Positions 47,899-57,227 are shown, counted from the first letter of the stretch. The stretch: DNA of 64,000 nucleotides from Ancylobacter polymorphus (GCF_022836935.1 NZ_CP083239.1:124001-188000); one strand, 5' to 3'. Translations and numbers: made by a program. The notes: generated from the sequence alone by a model not told the origin.

Positions 47899-49773
47899 GT
47901 GCACGCCTCCGCTGTCGCCGGCCTTGCATCCCGCCTCGCCCCCCTGCGCCGCCTGCTGCTGCCGGGGCTGCTGCTGGCGCTCACTGGCGGAGGGCTCGCC
48001 TTCGCCAGCGGATGGGACATTCTGGCGCAGCGGCTTTGGGCGGGGGCGACGGCGCTGGTGCTGGCGCTGCTGGTCTTCCACATCCTTTCCAGCCTGAAGC
48101 GGGGCGAATTCGGGCTCGATCTCATCGCCGCCCTCGCCATGGGCACCGCCCTGCTGTTCGGCGAGAACCTCGCCGGCGCCATCGTGGCGCTGATGTTCAC
48201 CGGCGGCGAGGCGCTGGAAGCTTTCGCCCAGCGCCGGGCGGCCCGGGAAATGAGCGCCCTGCTCTCCCGTCTGCCGCGCAGCGCCGCGCGCTATGAGGAG
48301 GGCCGGCTCACCGAGGTGCCGCTGGAGGCGCTGCGGCCCGGCGACCGGCTGCTGGTGCGGCGGGGGGAGGTTGTCCCGGTCGACGGCACGGTGGAAAGCC
48401 CGCAGGCGATTCTCGACCAGTCCGCGCTCACCGGCGAGCCGCTGCCGGTGCGCCATGCGCGCGGTGCGCCCATCATGAGCGGTTCGACCAATGCCGGGGA
48501 CGCCTTCGACCTCCTCGCCCGCCAGGCGGCGGCGAACAGCACCTATGCTGGCATCGTCCGGCTGGTGGAGACCGCGCAACGCTCACGGGCGCCGATGGTG
48601 CGGCTCGCCGACCGCTATGCGCTGGGCTTCCTCGCGCTGACACTGGCCATCGCCGGCGCCGCCTGGGCGTTCAGCGGCGATCCCGTGCGGCTGCTGGCGG
48701 TGCTGGTCATCGCAACGCCCTGCCCGCTCATCCTCGCCGTGCCGGTGGCGATCATCTCGGGCATCTCGCGCTGTGCCGGGCGCGGCGTGCTGGTGAAGGA
48801 GGGCGGCGCGCTGGAGCGGCTGGCGGCGCTGCGCACCGTGCTCATCGACAAGACAGGCACGCTCACCGGCGGGCGCCCCCGACTGGTCGCCATCGCCGCA
48901 CGCGAAGGGCTGGCGCCGGAGGAGGTGCTCCGCATCGCCGCCGCGCTCGACCAGGCCTCCGCCCATGTGGTGGCCGGCGCGCTGGTGGAGGCGGCGGGCG
49001 AGCGTGACCTCACCCTCCCTTCGCCGCACCAGGTCAGCGAAGAACCGGGCGCGGGCCTCACCGGCCGCGTCGACGGCCGCGACGTGGCGGTCGGCGGCTG
49101 GGATTTCGTCATCGCGCAACTGACCGCCGCCATCGATACGGACATCGCCGCCGCGCGGGCGGAATGGACGGCGCGGCCGGGCACGGTGGTGGTCGCGGTG
49201 GCCATCGACGGCGCGCTCGCCGGTGCGCTGCTGCTGGCCGATGCGGTGCGGGAAGAGGCGCAGGCCGTGATCGGCGCCCTGCGCGAACTCGGCGTCACCC
49301 GTCTCATCCTCGCCACCGGCGATGAGACGGCGCGCGCCGAGGCCATCGCCGCCGGTCTCGGCTTCGATGCGGTGCTGAGCAACATGACGCCGCAGGACAA
49401 GGCCGCCGCCGTGGCCGCCGAGCATCCCAATGGCCCGGTCATGATGATCGGCGACGGGGTCAACGACGCCCCGGCGCTGGCCGCCGCCGATATCGGCGTC
49501 GCCATGGGCGGCGGGGTCTCGGCGGGCGGCGCCTCCTCGGAAGCGGCCGGCATCGTCATTCTCGTGGACCGGCTGGACCGGCTGATCGACGCCATGCGCA
49601 TCGCCCGCCGCTCCCGCGCCATCGCGCTGCAAAGCGTCGTCGCCGGCATCGGCCTCTCGACGCTTGGCATGATCGCCGCCGCCTTCGGCCTGCTGGCACC
49701 GGTGGAGGGGGCGCTGCTGCAAGAGGCGATCGACGTGGCGGTGATCCTCAACGCGCTGCGGGCCCTGCGCTGA
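47899..49773 (+). CDS. Heavy-metal P-type ATPase with TPCPL motif and no metal-binding domain
   Basis: A 624-residue P1B-like cation pump. The actuator motif is LDQSALTGEPLPV, the phosphorylated aspartate 317 is in LIDKTGTLTGGRP, and the hinge is MIGDGVNDAPALAAADIGV. The membrane metal-site motif, usually CPC, reads IATPCPLILAVPVAI (cysteine 275), and the usual HP motif of the N domain reads SAHVVAGAL. No N-terminal CxxC or His-rich metal-binding domain is present. These features put it in a little-studied P1B subgroup whose metal is unknown. The start is GTG 47899; no ATG is available at that end. Confidence 0.88.
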   Translation: MHASAVAGLASRLAPLRRLLLPGLLLALTGGGLAFASGWDILAQRLWAGATALVLALLVFHILSSLKRGEFGLDLIAALAMGTALLFGENLAGAIVALMFTGGEALEAFAQRRAAREMSALLSRLPRSAARYEEGRLTEVPLEALRPGDRLLVRRGEVVPVDGTVESPQAILDQSALTGEPLPVRHARGAPIMSGSTNAGDAFDLLARQAAANSTYAGIVRLVETAQRSRAPMVRLADRYALGFLALTLAIAGAAWAFSGDPVRLLAVLVIATPCPLILAVPVAIISGISRCAGRGVLVKEGGALERLAALRTVLIDKTGTLTGGRPRLVAIAAREGLAPEEVLRIAAALDQASAHVVAGALVEAAGERDLTLPSPHQVSEEPGAGLTGRVDGRDVAVGGWDFVIAQLTAAIDTDIAAARAEWTARPGTVVVAVAIDGALAGALLLADAVREEAQAVIGALRELGVTRLILATGDETARAEAIAAGLGFDAVLSNMTPQDKAAAVAAEHPNGPVMMIGDGVNDAPALAAADIGVAMGGGVSAGGASSEAAGIVILVDRLDRLIDAMRIARRSRAIALQSVVAGIGLSTLGMIAAAFGLLAPVEGALLQEAIDVAVILNALRALR

Positions 49774-49791
49774 GCCGCCTGACAAACCGAT

Positions 49792-50700
49792 TCAGGTCAG
49801 CGGCGCGATGAGCGTCCACCAGCCCCAGGCGGTGAGCAGCGACAGCGGCACGCCGAGCCCGATCAGCAGCGCCACAAGGTCCGGCTCCAGATCATGGTCC
49901 ATGGCGATGATGCTGGCGCCGAGCATGGGCGGCATCGCCATTTCCAGCATCGCCACCTTGGCGACGGGATCGCCCGCCTGGCCGAGCGCGAGATAGAAGC
50001 CGACGAGCAGCGCCGGCGCCACGATGAGCCGGTGGCACAGGCCGAGCGCCACCGGCCCGGTGCGGCCGGCCAGCCGGTCGAGCCGCAGCGCGAAGCCCAC
50101 CGCCGCCAGCGCGATGGGGGTGAGCGTGTTGGCGAGGATTTCGATGAGCTGCGCCAGCCATTCCGGCCGGGCGATATGGTTGGTCGCAAAGGCGATGAGC
50201 ACGGCATAGAAGGGCGGAAAGGTCGCGATGCGGCGCGCCACCACGGCGAGGTCGAGCCGACCGGAGATCGCCACCGTGGCGACCGCGAGCCCCAGCGTCG
50301 AGACGGCGAGATAGGTGCCGAACAGATCGATGACGATGCCGAGCCCCAGCCATTGGCTGCCGGCGAACGCAGCGATCATCGGCAGGCCGACAAAGGAGGT
50401 GTTGCCCCAGCCGGCCACAAGCAGGATCGCGCCGGTGCGCTGGCGCGACCAGCCGAGCCAGCGGCAGATCGGCACCAGAATCGCGATGGAGGCGAGCACG
50501 CCAAGCCAGGGCGTTGCCGCCGCCAGCCACCAGTCCGGGTGCAGCGTCACCCCCTGCACGCTGTTGAGCGCCGCCGCCGGCAGGGCGACGTTGATCACCC
50601 AGCCACCGAGCACCTTGGTCGCGCTCTCCGGCAGGCGGCCGGACAGGCGTAGCAGCACGCCGATGGCAAGGCACAGCACGATCAGCAGTATTTCCGACAT
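49792..50700 (-). CDS. AEC family transporter (auxin efflux carrier-like)
   Basis: A 302-residue inner-membrane protein with about ten hydrophobic segments. It begins MSEILLIVLCLAIGVLLRLS and contains WGNTSFVGLPMIAAFAG, typical of the AEC/BART group in which the break in helix 4-5 forms the transport site, and MLEMAMPPMLGASIIAMDHD in the second half. Bacterial members move malate, malonate or other carboxylates. It is a single gene convergent with the P-type ATPase (18-base gap). The start at 50700 is preferred; a longer frame to 50841 has no family match. Confidence 0.9.
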   Translation of the reverse strand: MSEILLIVLCLAIGVLLRLSGRLPESATKVLGGWVINVALPAAALNSVQGVTLHPDWWLAAATPWLGVLASIAILVPICRWLGWSRQRTGAILLVAGWGNTSFVGLPMIAAFAGSQWLGLGIVIDLFGTYLAVSTLGLAVATVAISGRLDLAVVARRIATFPPFYAVLIAFATNHIARPEWLAQLIEILANTLTPIALAAVGFALRLDRLAGRTGPVALGLCHRLIVAPALLVGFYLALGQAGDPVAKVAMLEMAMPPMLGASIIAMDHDLEPDLVALLIGLGVPLSLLTAWGWWTLIAPLT

Positions 50701-50902
50701 TCCCGGCACCTTCCCCGGCCCGCCGCTTCCGGCGGTAGCGTGGTCAGGATTGCCGGAAATCGCGCGGGCCGTCACGCGGGCGATTTTCGAGATCGCCGCC
50801 TGCACATCGGGCCGCTCACTGGTGTTGCCGAACGGCATCACTATATGAGCCCTGGCCGGGCCCTACCTGAAAGGGAAAAGGGGACCGCCCCAGGAGAACC
50901 CC

Positions 50903-51322
50903 ATGAAGAAAACTGACCCCCGCCTGTGGATGTGGTCAGACGCGGTCGAAATGCTCAACCGCGCCGACCGCCTGCACCGGCAGATGTTCCAGCCGGTCGC
51001 CCGTGCCGAGGCGCCGGCGCGCCATCGCGCGCCGTGTTGGGAGCCGCCGGTCGACATGCTGGAGACCGATCACGAACTCTTGGTGCTTGCCGCCCTTCCC
51101 GGCGTCGACCCCGACCGCATGACGGTCTCGATCCAGAACGGCGTACTCACCATCGCCGGCGCGCGCATCCTGCCGCCGGAGCTGCACAACGCCACCATTC
51201 ACCGCATGGAGCTGCCCCAGGGCCGGTTCGAGCGCCAGCTGGCTCTGCCGCCCGGCCGCTATGAGGTCAACCACCCGCGCGTCGTCAATGGCTGCCTCGC
51301 CATCGTGCTGCGCAAGGTTTGA
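50903..51322 (+). CDS. Hsp20/alpha-crystallin family small heat-shock protein
   Basis: A 139-residue chaperone. The N-terminal arm includes MWSDAVEMLNRADRLHRQMF, and an alpha-crystallin domain spans about residues 48-135 (PPVDMLETDHELLVLAALPG, DRMTVSIQNGVLTIAGAR, FERQLALPPGRYEV). The C-terminal I-x-I anchor is not obvious after the domain (LAIVLRKV). CAGGAGAAC precedes ATG 50903. It lies 17 bases upstream of lon, so holdase and protease are co-expressed, fitting a protein-quality-control operon. Confidence 0.9.
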   Translation: MKKTDPRLWMWSDAVEMLNRADRLHRQMFQPVARAEAPARHRAPCWEPPVDMLETDHELLVLAALPGVDPDRMTVSIQNGVLTIAGARILPPELHNATIHRMELPQGRFERQLALPPGRYEVNHPRVVNGCLAIVLRKV

Positions 51323-51339
51323 GGAGGGGGAGACACAGC

Positions 51340-53769
51340 ATGACATACCCCGATTTCAGTAATTTCTCCCCGCTCCGCATGGCCGACACCGGCAATGGCA
51401 GCGGCAACACTCCCAACGCCAATGTGCCGGAGGATCAGCTGATCCTGCTGCCGGTGCGCAATCTCGTGCTGTTCCCCGGCGTGGTGATGCCGGTGGCGGT
51501 GGCGCGCCCGGCGTCCATCGCCGCGGCGCAGCAGGCGGTGCGCGAGGGGCGGCCGGTCGGCATCCTCATGCAGCGCGACGCCAGTGTCGACGAGCCCGGC
51601 CCGACCGATCTGCACCGCATGGGCGTCATCGCCAATATACTGCGCTACGTCACCGCGCCGGACGGCACGCATCACCTCGTCTGCCAGGGCGAGCAGCGCT
51701 TCCGTGTCGATGCGTTCGTGCGTGAAAAGCCCTTCCTCACCGCACGCGTGACGCGGATCGAGGAGAGCGAGGAGCGCTCCTCCGAGATCGAAGCGCGCTT
51801 CGTCCATCTGCAGGGCCAGGCCAATGAGGTGATGGAGTTGCTGCCGCAGGCCCCCGCCGAACTGGTGGCCGCCGTGCGCGGCGCCAATTCGCCGACCGGC
51901 CTCGCAGACCTCATCGCCGCCTATGCCGACATCTCGCCGGACGAGAAGCAGGAGTTTCTTGAGACGGTCGACATCGCCGCGCGCATGACCAAGATCTCGC
52001 GCCTGCTCGCCCACCGCATCGAGGTGCTGCGGCTGTCGCAGGAAATCGGCAAGCAGACCAAGGCCTCGCTGGACGAACGCCAGCGCGAGGTGCTGCTGCG
52101 CGAGCAGATGGCGGCGATCCAGAAGCAGCTGGGCGAGGATGGCGGCAACAGCCAGGAAATCGCCGATCTGGAAAAGGCGATCGCGGATGCCGGCATGCCG
52201 GAGGATGTGGAGCAGATGGCCCGCAAGGAGCTGGGCCGGCTGCGCCGCATGCAGGACGCCAGCGCCGAATATGGCATGATCCGCACCTATCTCGACTGGC
52301 TGATCGCCTTGCCCTGGACACTGCCGGAGGCGGCGCCGATCGACATCGCTGAAGCGCGCAAGGTGCTGGACGAGGACCATTTCGGCCTCGACAAGATCAA
52401 GCGCCGCATCGTCGAATATCTCGCCGTGCGCAAGCTGGCGCCGAACGGCAAGGCGCCGATCCTGTGCTTTGCCGGCCCTCCGGGCGTCGGCAAGACCTCG
52501 CTCGGCCAGTCCATCGCCCGCGCCATGGGCCGCAAATTCGTCCGCGTGTCGCTCGGCGGCGTGCATGACGAGGCGGAGATCCGCGGCCACCGCCGCACCT
52601 ATGTCGGCGCCCTGCCGGGCAACATCATCCAGGGCATCCGCAAGGCGGGCACCCGCGACTGCGTGATGATGCTGGACGAGATCGACAAGATGGGCTCCGG
52701 CATCCAGGGCGACCCGTCGGCGGCGATGCTGGAAGTGCTCGACCCCGAGCAGAACGGCACCTTCCGCGACAATTATCTCGGCGTGCCGTTCGACCTGTCG
52801 CGCGTGGTGTTTATCGCCACCGCGAACATGCTCGACACCATCCCCGGCCCGCTGCGCGACCGCATGGAGATCATCCAGCTCACCGGCTACACCGACCAGG
52901 AAAAGCTGCAGATCGCTCGCCGCTATCTCGTGCGCCGGCAACTGGAAGCCAATGGCGTCACGCCTGCGCAGGTGGAGGTCGAGGATGAGGCTCTCAAGGC
53001 CATGATCCGCGCCTATACCCGCGAGGCCGGCGTGCGCAATCTGGAGCGCGAGATCGGGCGCGCCATCCGTCATGTCGCCGTCGACATCGCGGAAGGCACC
53101 GCCGCCACGGCGAAGATCAGCGTCGGCACGCTGCCCGATCTGCTCGGGCCGCCGGTCTTCGAGGATGAGGTGGCGCTGCGCGTCTCGGTGCCGGGCGTGG
53201 CCACGGGCCTTGCCTGGACCCCGGTGGGCGGCGACATCCTGTTCATCGAGGCGACGCGCATTCCCGGGCGCGGCGGGCTGATCCTCACCGGCCAGCTCGG
53301 CGAGGTGATGAAGGAAAGCGCGCAGGCGGCGTGGAGCCTCGTCAAGAGCCGCGCCGTCGAGCTCGGCATCGACCCCGGTGTGTTCGCCACCAGCGATGTG
53401 CATGTGCATGTGCCGGCCGGCGCCACGCCGAAGGACGGGCCGAGCGCAGGCGTCGCCATGTTCACCGCGCTCGTCTCGCTGCTCACCGGCCGTACGGTGC
53501 GCAAGGACACGGCGATGACCGGCGAAATTTCCTTGCGCGGGCTGGTGCTGCCGGTCGGCGGCATCAAGGAGAAGGTGGTGGCGGCGGCACGGGCCGGCTT
53601 GACCCGCGTGATGCTCCCAGCCCGCAACCGGCGCGACTATGAGGATATTCCTCAGGACGCGCGGGACCGGCTCGAATTTGTCTGGCTGGAGCGGGTGGAC
53701 GAGGCCATCGCCGCCGCGCTGGAACCCGCGCCAGTGGGCGACGCGCCGGCGCTCAAGGCCGCGAGCTGA
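51340..53769 (+). CDS. lon: ATP-dependent Lon protease
   Basis: An 809-residue AAA+ serine protease. The N-terminal LON substrate domain (LILLPVRNLVLFPGVVMPVA) is followed by a coiled-coil, the AAA+ module (Walker A AGPPGVGKTSLGQSIARAM, Walker B MMLDEIDKMG) and the protease domain with the Ser702-Lys745 dyad (PKDGPSAGVAM and GGIKEKVVAAA, 43 residues apart as in other Lon enzymes). Length is typical. GAGGAGGGGGAG precedes ATG 51340. It is paired with hsp20; a second, main lon next to clpX may exist elsewhere, since that is its usual place in this order. Confidence 0.95.
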   Translation: MTYPDFSNFSPLRMADTGNGSGNTPNANVPEDQLILLPVRNLVLFPGVVMPVAVARPASIAAAQQAVREGRPVGILMQRDASVDEPGPTDLHRMGVIANILRYVTAPDGTHHLVCQGEQRFRVDAFVREKPFLTARVTRIEESEERSSEIEARFVHLQGQANEVMELLPQAPAELVAAVRGANSPTGLADLIAAYADISPDEKQEFLETVDIAARMTKISRLLAHRIEVLRLSQEIGKQTKASLDERQREVLLREQMAAIQKQLGEDGGNSQEIADLEKAIADAGMPEDVEQMARKELGRLRRMQDASAEYGMIRTYLDWLIALPWTLPEAAPIDIAEARKVLDEDHFGLDKIKRRIVEYLAVRKLAPNGKAPILCFAGPPGVGKTSLGQSIARAMGRKFVRVSLGGVHDEAEIRGHRRTYVGALPGNIIQGIRKAGTRDCVMMLDEIDKMGSGIQGDPSAAMLEVLDPEQNGTFRDNYLGVPFDLSRVVFIATANMLDTIPGPLRDRMEIIQLTGYTDQEKLQIARRYLVRRQLEANGVTPAQVEVEDEALKAMIRAYTREAGVRNLEREIGRAIRHVAVDIAEGTAATAKISVGTLPDLLGPPVFEDEVALRVSVPGVATGLAWTPVGGDILFIEATRIPGRGGLILTGQLGEVMKESAQAAWSLVKSRAVELGIDPGVFATSDVHVHVPAGATPKDGPSAGVAMFTALVSLLTGRTVRKDTAMTGEISLRGLVLPVGGIKEKVVAAARAGLTRVMLPARNRRDYEDIPQDARDRLEFVWLERVDEAIAAALEPAPVGDAPALKAAS

Positions 53770-53882
53770 CGCGGCAACGACACGAAGCGGGCTGTCCCGG
53801 AACCTCCGGGGCGGCCCTTCCTCCGGCCAGAGATGACGCTGCGGGGGAAACCGGCTAGAGACGGCGCTGCCTTAACCGATCA

Positions 53883-55328
53883 ATGGGTGCCATGGAGAGT
53901 TTCTGGTCGACCTACTGGCCGCATGTCGTGCTGGTCACGAGCGGCACGGTGGGCGTCGTCGCCGCCATCCATGCGGCGATGACCAAGGACGATGTGCGCG
54001 CCGCCATCGGCTGGGTCGGCGTCATCCTGCTCTCGCCGCTGATCGGCGCCTTCCTCTATCTCGTCGCCGGCATCAATCGCATCCGCCAGAGCGCGGCGGG
54101 GCGCCGTCGCGCCAGCCAGGAACGACAGCACCGCCGGCATGAGCGTCCGCCGGCCGCCATCGCCCTCTCGCCCAGCCTGTCGGCGATGAAGCGGCTCGGT
54201 GACCGCGTCTCCAGCTTCACGCTGACGACGGGCAATGCGGTGACGCTGCTGGACAGCGGCGACGACGCCTATCCCGCCATGCTCGCCGCCATACGTGGCG
54301 CGCAACGCCATGTCGCGCTCTCGACCTACATCTTCGATAACGACCCCGTCGGCGTCGAATTCGCCGACGCGCTGATCGCGGCGCATAAGCGCGGCGTGGC
54401 GGTACGGGTGCTGATCGACGCCATCGGCGCGCGCTATTCCCGCCCCTCCATCGTCGGGCGGCTGAAGGCGGGCGGGGTAGTCACCGACCTGTTCATGGGC
54501 AACCTCATCGGCCTGCGCCTGCCCTACGCCAATCTGCGCAGCCACCGGAAGATGCTGATCGTCGACGGCACGCTGGGCTTCACCGGCGGCATGAACATCC
54601 GCGCCCAGTTCACCACCGCCCATGCCGGCGACGACCCCGCCCGCGACACGCATTTCCGCATCGAGGGGCCGGCGGTGGAGCAACTGCTCACCGTGTTCAC
54701 GCAGGACTGGGCCTTCACCGCCGATGAACATCTCGACGGGCCGGCCTGGGCGGAAGGCGATCATTCCGAGCCGCGCGGCCCGGTGGCGGTGCGCGTGGTG
54801 CCCTCCGGCCCCGACCGCAACCTCGCCTGCGCCCACAGCATGATCATGGGCGCGCTCACCATGGCGCAGAGCCGGGTGAGCCTGTGCTCGCCCTATTTCC
54901 TGCCCGACCAGCAACTTATCGGCGCGCTTTCCGTCGCCGGGCGGCGCGGGGTGGAGGTGGATGTCGTCATCCCCTCGGCCAATAATCTCAAGCTGGTGGA
55001 CTATGCGATGACGGCGCAGCTCGACCAGGTGCTGGCCGGCGAGTGCAGGGTGTGGCGGGCGGGCGGAATGTTCGACCATTCCAAGCTGATGGCAGTGGAC
55101 GGGTGCTGGGCCTATGTCGGCTCGTCCAATCTCGATCCGCGCAGCCTGAGGCTGAATTTCGAGCTCGACCTCGAACTCTACGATCCCGCCATCGCCGCCG
55201 AGATCGAGGCGCGGATTAGCGCCATGACGGCGGCCGGCAGCCGCGAGACGCTGGACACCCTTGCCGCACGGCCGTTCCTGAAGAGGCTGCGCAACCGCGC
55301 CATCTGGCTCGCCTCGCCCTATCTTTGA
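53883..55328 (+). CDS. cls: Cardiolipin synthase (phospholipase D family)
   Basis: A 481-residue membrane enzyme that condenses two phosphatidylglycerols, or similar, to cardiolipin. Two N-terminal hydrophobic segments (HVVLVTSGTVGVVAAIHAAM and WVGVILLSPLIGAFLYLVAG) precede two HKD sites: NLRSHRKMLIVDGTLGFTGG and MFDHSKLMAVDGCWAYVGSS. Length agrees with ClsA-type enzymes of about 480. No strong ribosome site precedes ATG 53883 or the in-frame ATG 53892. It is monocistronic, 113 bases after lon. Confidence 0.92.
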   Translation: MGAMESFWSTYWPHVVLVTSGTVGVVAAIHAAMTKDDVRAAIGWVGVILLSPLIGAFLYLVAGINRIRQSAAGRRRASQERQHRRHERPPAAIALSPSLSAMKRLGDRVSSFTLTTGNAVTLLDSGDDAYPAMLAAIRGAQRHVALSTYIFDNDPVGVEFADALIAAHKRGVAVRVLIDAIGARYSRPSIVGRLKAGGVVTDLFMGNLIGLRLPYANLRSHRKMLIVDGTLGFTGGMNIRAQFTTAHAGDDPARDTHFRIEGPAVEQLLTVFTQDWAFTADEHLDGPAWAEGDHSEPRGPVAVRVVPSGPDRNLACAHSMIMGALTMAQSRVSLCSPYFLPDQQLIGALSVAGRRGVEVDVVIPSANNLKLVDYAMTAQLDQVLAGECRVWRAGGMFDHSKLMAVDGCWAYVGSSNLDPRSLRLNFELDLELYDPAIAAEIEARISAMTAAGSRETLDTLAARPFLKRLRNRAIWLASPYL

Positions 55329-55381
55329 GCGGCCCGTCTCGCGGGGGCGTTCCGCGCGCGGCGCGGGCGCGGAACGCTGTA

Positions 55382-55420
55382 CGCCAAAACAAAAGCCAGC
55401 CCCGGCGACGGGACTGGCTT
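55382..55420 (-). terminator. Intrinsic terminator of glnII
   Basis: Read on the minus strand: AAGCCAGTCCCG-TCG-CCGGGGCTGGCTT stem-loop (one bulge or mismatch) followed by TTGTTTTGGCG. It lies about 80 bases after the glnII stop codon and is the clearest U-tailed hairpin of this strand besides that after cbbS. Confidence 0.8.
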
Positions 55421-55498
55421 AAGGGAGACGGGTGGCCCCGTCCCGGGATGTGCGTTTCAGCCGAGGCCGGCGGCGGGGACACCCCGCCGCCGTCATCC

Positions 55499-56533
55499 TC
55501 ACGCAGCGGCAACGGCGGTGGTGTCGACTTCCGAGATCGTCTTCAGGACCTGGGAAGCGATCTGGTAGGGGTCGCCCTGGGAGTTCGGGCGGCGGTCTTC
55601 CAGATAGCCCTTATAGTCGTTGCGGACGAAGGAGTGCGGCACACGGATGGAAGCGCCGCGATCGGCCACGCCATAGGAGAACTTGTTCCACGGCGCGGTT
55701 TCATGCTTGCCGGTGAGGCGCATGTGGTTGTCCGGGCCATAGACGTTGATGTGGTCGTGCAGGTTCTTCTCGAACGCCGCCATCAGCGCCTCGAAATAGG
55801 CCTTGCCGCCCACTTCGCGCATGAACTTGGTGGAGAAGTTGCAGTGCATGCCCGAGCCGTTCCAGTCGGTATCGCCGAGCGGCTTGCAGTGGAACTCGAT
55901 GTCCACGCCGTACTTCTCGGTCAGACGGAGCAGCAGGTAGCGGGCCATCCACACTTCGTCAGCGGCCTTCTTGGAGCCCTTGCCGAAGATCTGGAATTCC
56001 CACTGGCCCTTCGCGACTTCCGCGTTGATGCCTTCATGGTTGATGCCGGCTTCGAGGCAGAGCTCAAGATGCTCTTCCACGATCTCGCGGGCGATGTCGC
56101 CGACATTCTTGAAGCCGACGCCGGTGTAGTACGGGCCCTGCGGCGCGGGATAGCCATGCTCGGGGAAGCCGAGCGGACGGCCGTCCTTGTAGAAGAAGTA
56201 TTCCTGCTCAAAGCCGAACCAGGCGCCTTCGTCGTCCAGAATGGTGGCGCGGGCGTTGGACGGGTGCGGGGTAACGCCATCGGGCATCATCACTTCGCAC
56301 ATGACCAGAACGCCGTTCTTGCGGGCCGGGTCGGGATAGAGGGCGACCGGCTTCAGCACGCAATCGGAGCTGCGGCCTTCGGCCTGCTCTGTGGACGAAC
56401 CGTCGAAGCCCCACAGGGGCAGTTCCTCGAGCGAGGGGAAGTGGTCGAATTCCTTGATCTGCGTCTTGCCACGCAGGTTCGGTGTCGGCTTGTAACCGTC
56501 GAGCCAGATATACTCGAGCTTGTACTTCGTCAT
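55499..56533 (-). CDS. glnII: Glutamine synthetase type II (eukaryotic-like GlnII)
   Basis: A 344-residue ATP-dependent glutamate-ammonia ligase. It begins MTKYKLEYIWLDGYKPTPNL; WGFDGSSTEQAEG and LRPVALYPDPARKNGVLVMCE-like segments, FGFEQEYFFYKDGRPLGFPE and SGMHCNFSTKFMREVGG are signatures of the GSII family of rhizobia and eukaryotes. No adenylylation site is expected. A sigma-54-type promoter lies upstream (56621-56637), consistent with NtrC-controlled expression under nitrogen limitation. The divergent DUF2735 gene is the usual partner next to glnII in rhizobia. Confidence 0.96.
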   Translation of the reverse strand: MTKYKLEYIWLDGYKPTPNLRGKTQIKEFDHFPSLEELPLWGFDGSSTEQAEGRSSDCVLKPVALYPDPARKNGVLVMCEVMMPDGVTPHPSNARATILDDEGAWFGFEQEYFFYKDGRPLGFPEHGYPAPQGPYYTGVGFKNVGDIAREIVEEHLELCLEAGINHEGINAEVAKGQWEFQIFGKGSKKAADEVWMARYLLLRLTEKYGVDIEFHCKPLGDTDWNGSGMHCNFSTKFMREVGGKAYFEALMAAFEKNLHDHINVYGPDNHMRLTGKHETAPWNKFSYGVADRGASIRVPHSFVRNDYKGYLEDRRPNSQGDPYQIASQVLKTISEVDTTAVAAA

Positions 56534-56975
56534 CGCGTGTCTCTCATCACTTTAGACCGGGCGGCGAACTGCCCTGGTCGTTGTGCCGGCCGTGCGACCG
56601 CCAACGGCTAGCCTCACACAAGCATATGCTGTGCCAACTGACCCGCAGCGGGCGCTCGGGACCCGCCAGCGAGGGAGGCGATGAGGCCGAAACGAAGCCG
56701 GCTGAAGACGTGAAGAGGCGCGATTTGCGTTGATCCTGCGGCACTTGCGGCGGCGGATCGGGCGGCGCCGGGATGCCGCAGTGCAACCGCGGCTGCAACC
56801 TTCCATGGGCCGACGCCGTTACAGCGGCAGGGCTTGCGGGCGCGCGCGGCGGTGCACATATTCTAAGCTCATTGTGATTGTAAAATGTGCATCTTGCGCA
56901 AACGCCGAGCAAAAGCTGTTATATGTAAACGAAAGGCTGGCGCATGAACGCGCAGCCGGAAAGGAGAAACGTGCC
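56534..56975. promoter_or_regulatory. Divergent regulatory region glnII / DUF2735 gene (442 bases)
   Basis: No gene seen. On the minus strand TTGGCACAGCATATGCT (56637 to 56621) matches the sigma-54 -24/-12 pattern, with GG and GC elements separated by 10 bases, and would give a leader of about 75 bases before glnII. Further upstream an inverted repeat TGCACAT (56853-56859) / ATGTGCA (56885-56891) and palindrome TTGCGCAA (56894-56901) may bind regulators. An AT-rich stretch at 56905-56930 is likely the promoter of the DUF2735 gene. Confidence 0.65.
56621..56637 (-). promoter_or_regulatory. Sigma-54 promoter of glnII
   Basis: TTGGCAC-AGCAT-ATGCT on the minus strand. TGGCAC matches the -24 element exactly and TGC the -12 element, with correct 10-base GG-GC spacing. 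It lies 88-104 bases upstream of the glnII start codon. Confidence 0.75.
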
Positions 56976-57161
56976 ATGAATGCCAATACTCAGCGCGAGA
57001 GCGCGCAGATTGTGCCCTTCCCCGTCGGCGGGCGTGCCGGCCTCGCCGGCCGTCGTCCGGACACCCTGTCTTCCGAAGCCCTGAAGGTATCCCCCCGTGT
57101 CGTCATCGGGAGCTGGTATCATGAAGAGGCGATCAAGGAAGACGGCGGGCGCAGTAACTGA
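56976..57161 (+). CDS. DUF2735 family small protein
   Basis: A 61-residue protein. It contains AQIVPFPVGGRAGLAGRR near residue 10 and ends VVIGSWYHEEAIKEDGG, both diagnostic of DUF2735 proteins, which are small, soluble and almost always found next to glnII in Hyphomicrobiales. AAGGAG lies 11 bases before ATG 56976. Function is unknown; position and conservation suggest a role in nitrogen control or in regulating GlnII. It is divergent from glnII, with an inverted-repeat hairpin after its stop. Confidence 0.85.
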   Translation: MNANTQRESAQIVPFPVGGRAGLAGRRPDTLSSEALKVSPRVVIGSWYHEEAIKEDGGRSN

Positions 57162-57227
57162 GCCTCGTCCGTGTGTTCGCTTCGGACGTTGACCATGCCC
57201 CTTGCGTTTGATCACCCAGGTGCCTAC

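Noticed and set aside
56853..56891. TGCACAT/ATGTGCA inverted repeat as an NtrC site for glnII
   Set aside because: The 25-base spacing does not fit the GCAC-N5/6-GTGC pattern of NtrC sites; kept only as an unexplained repeat.
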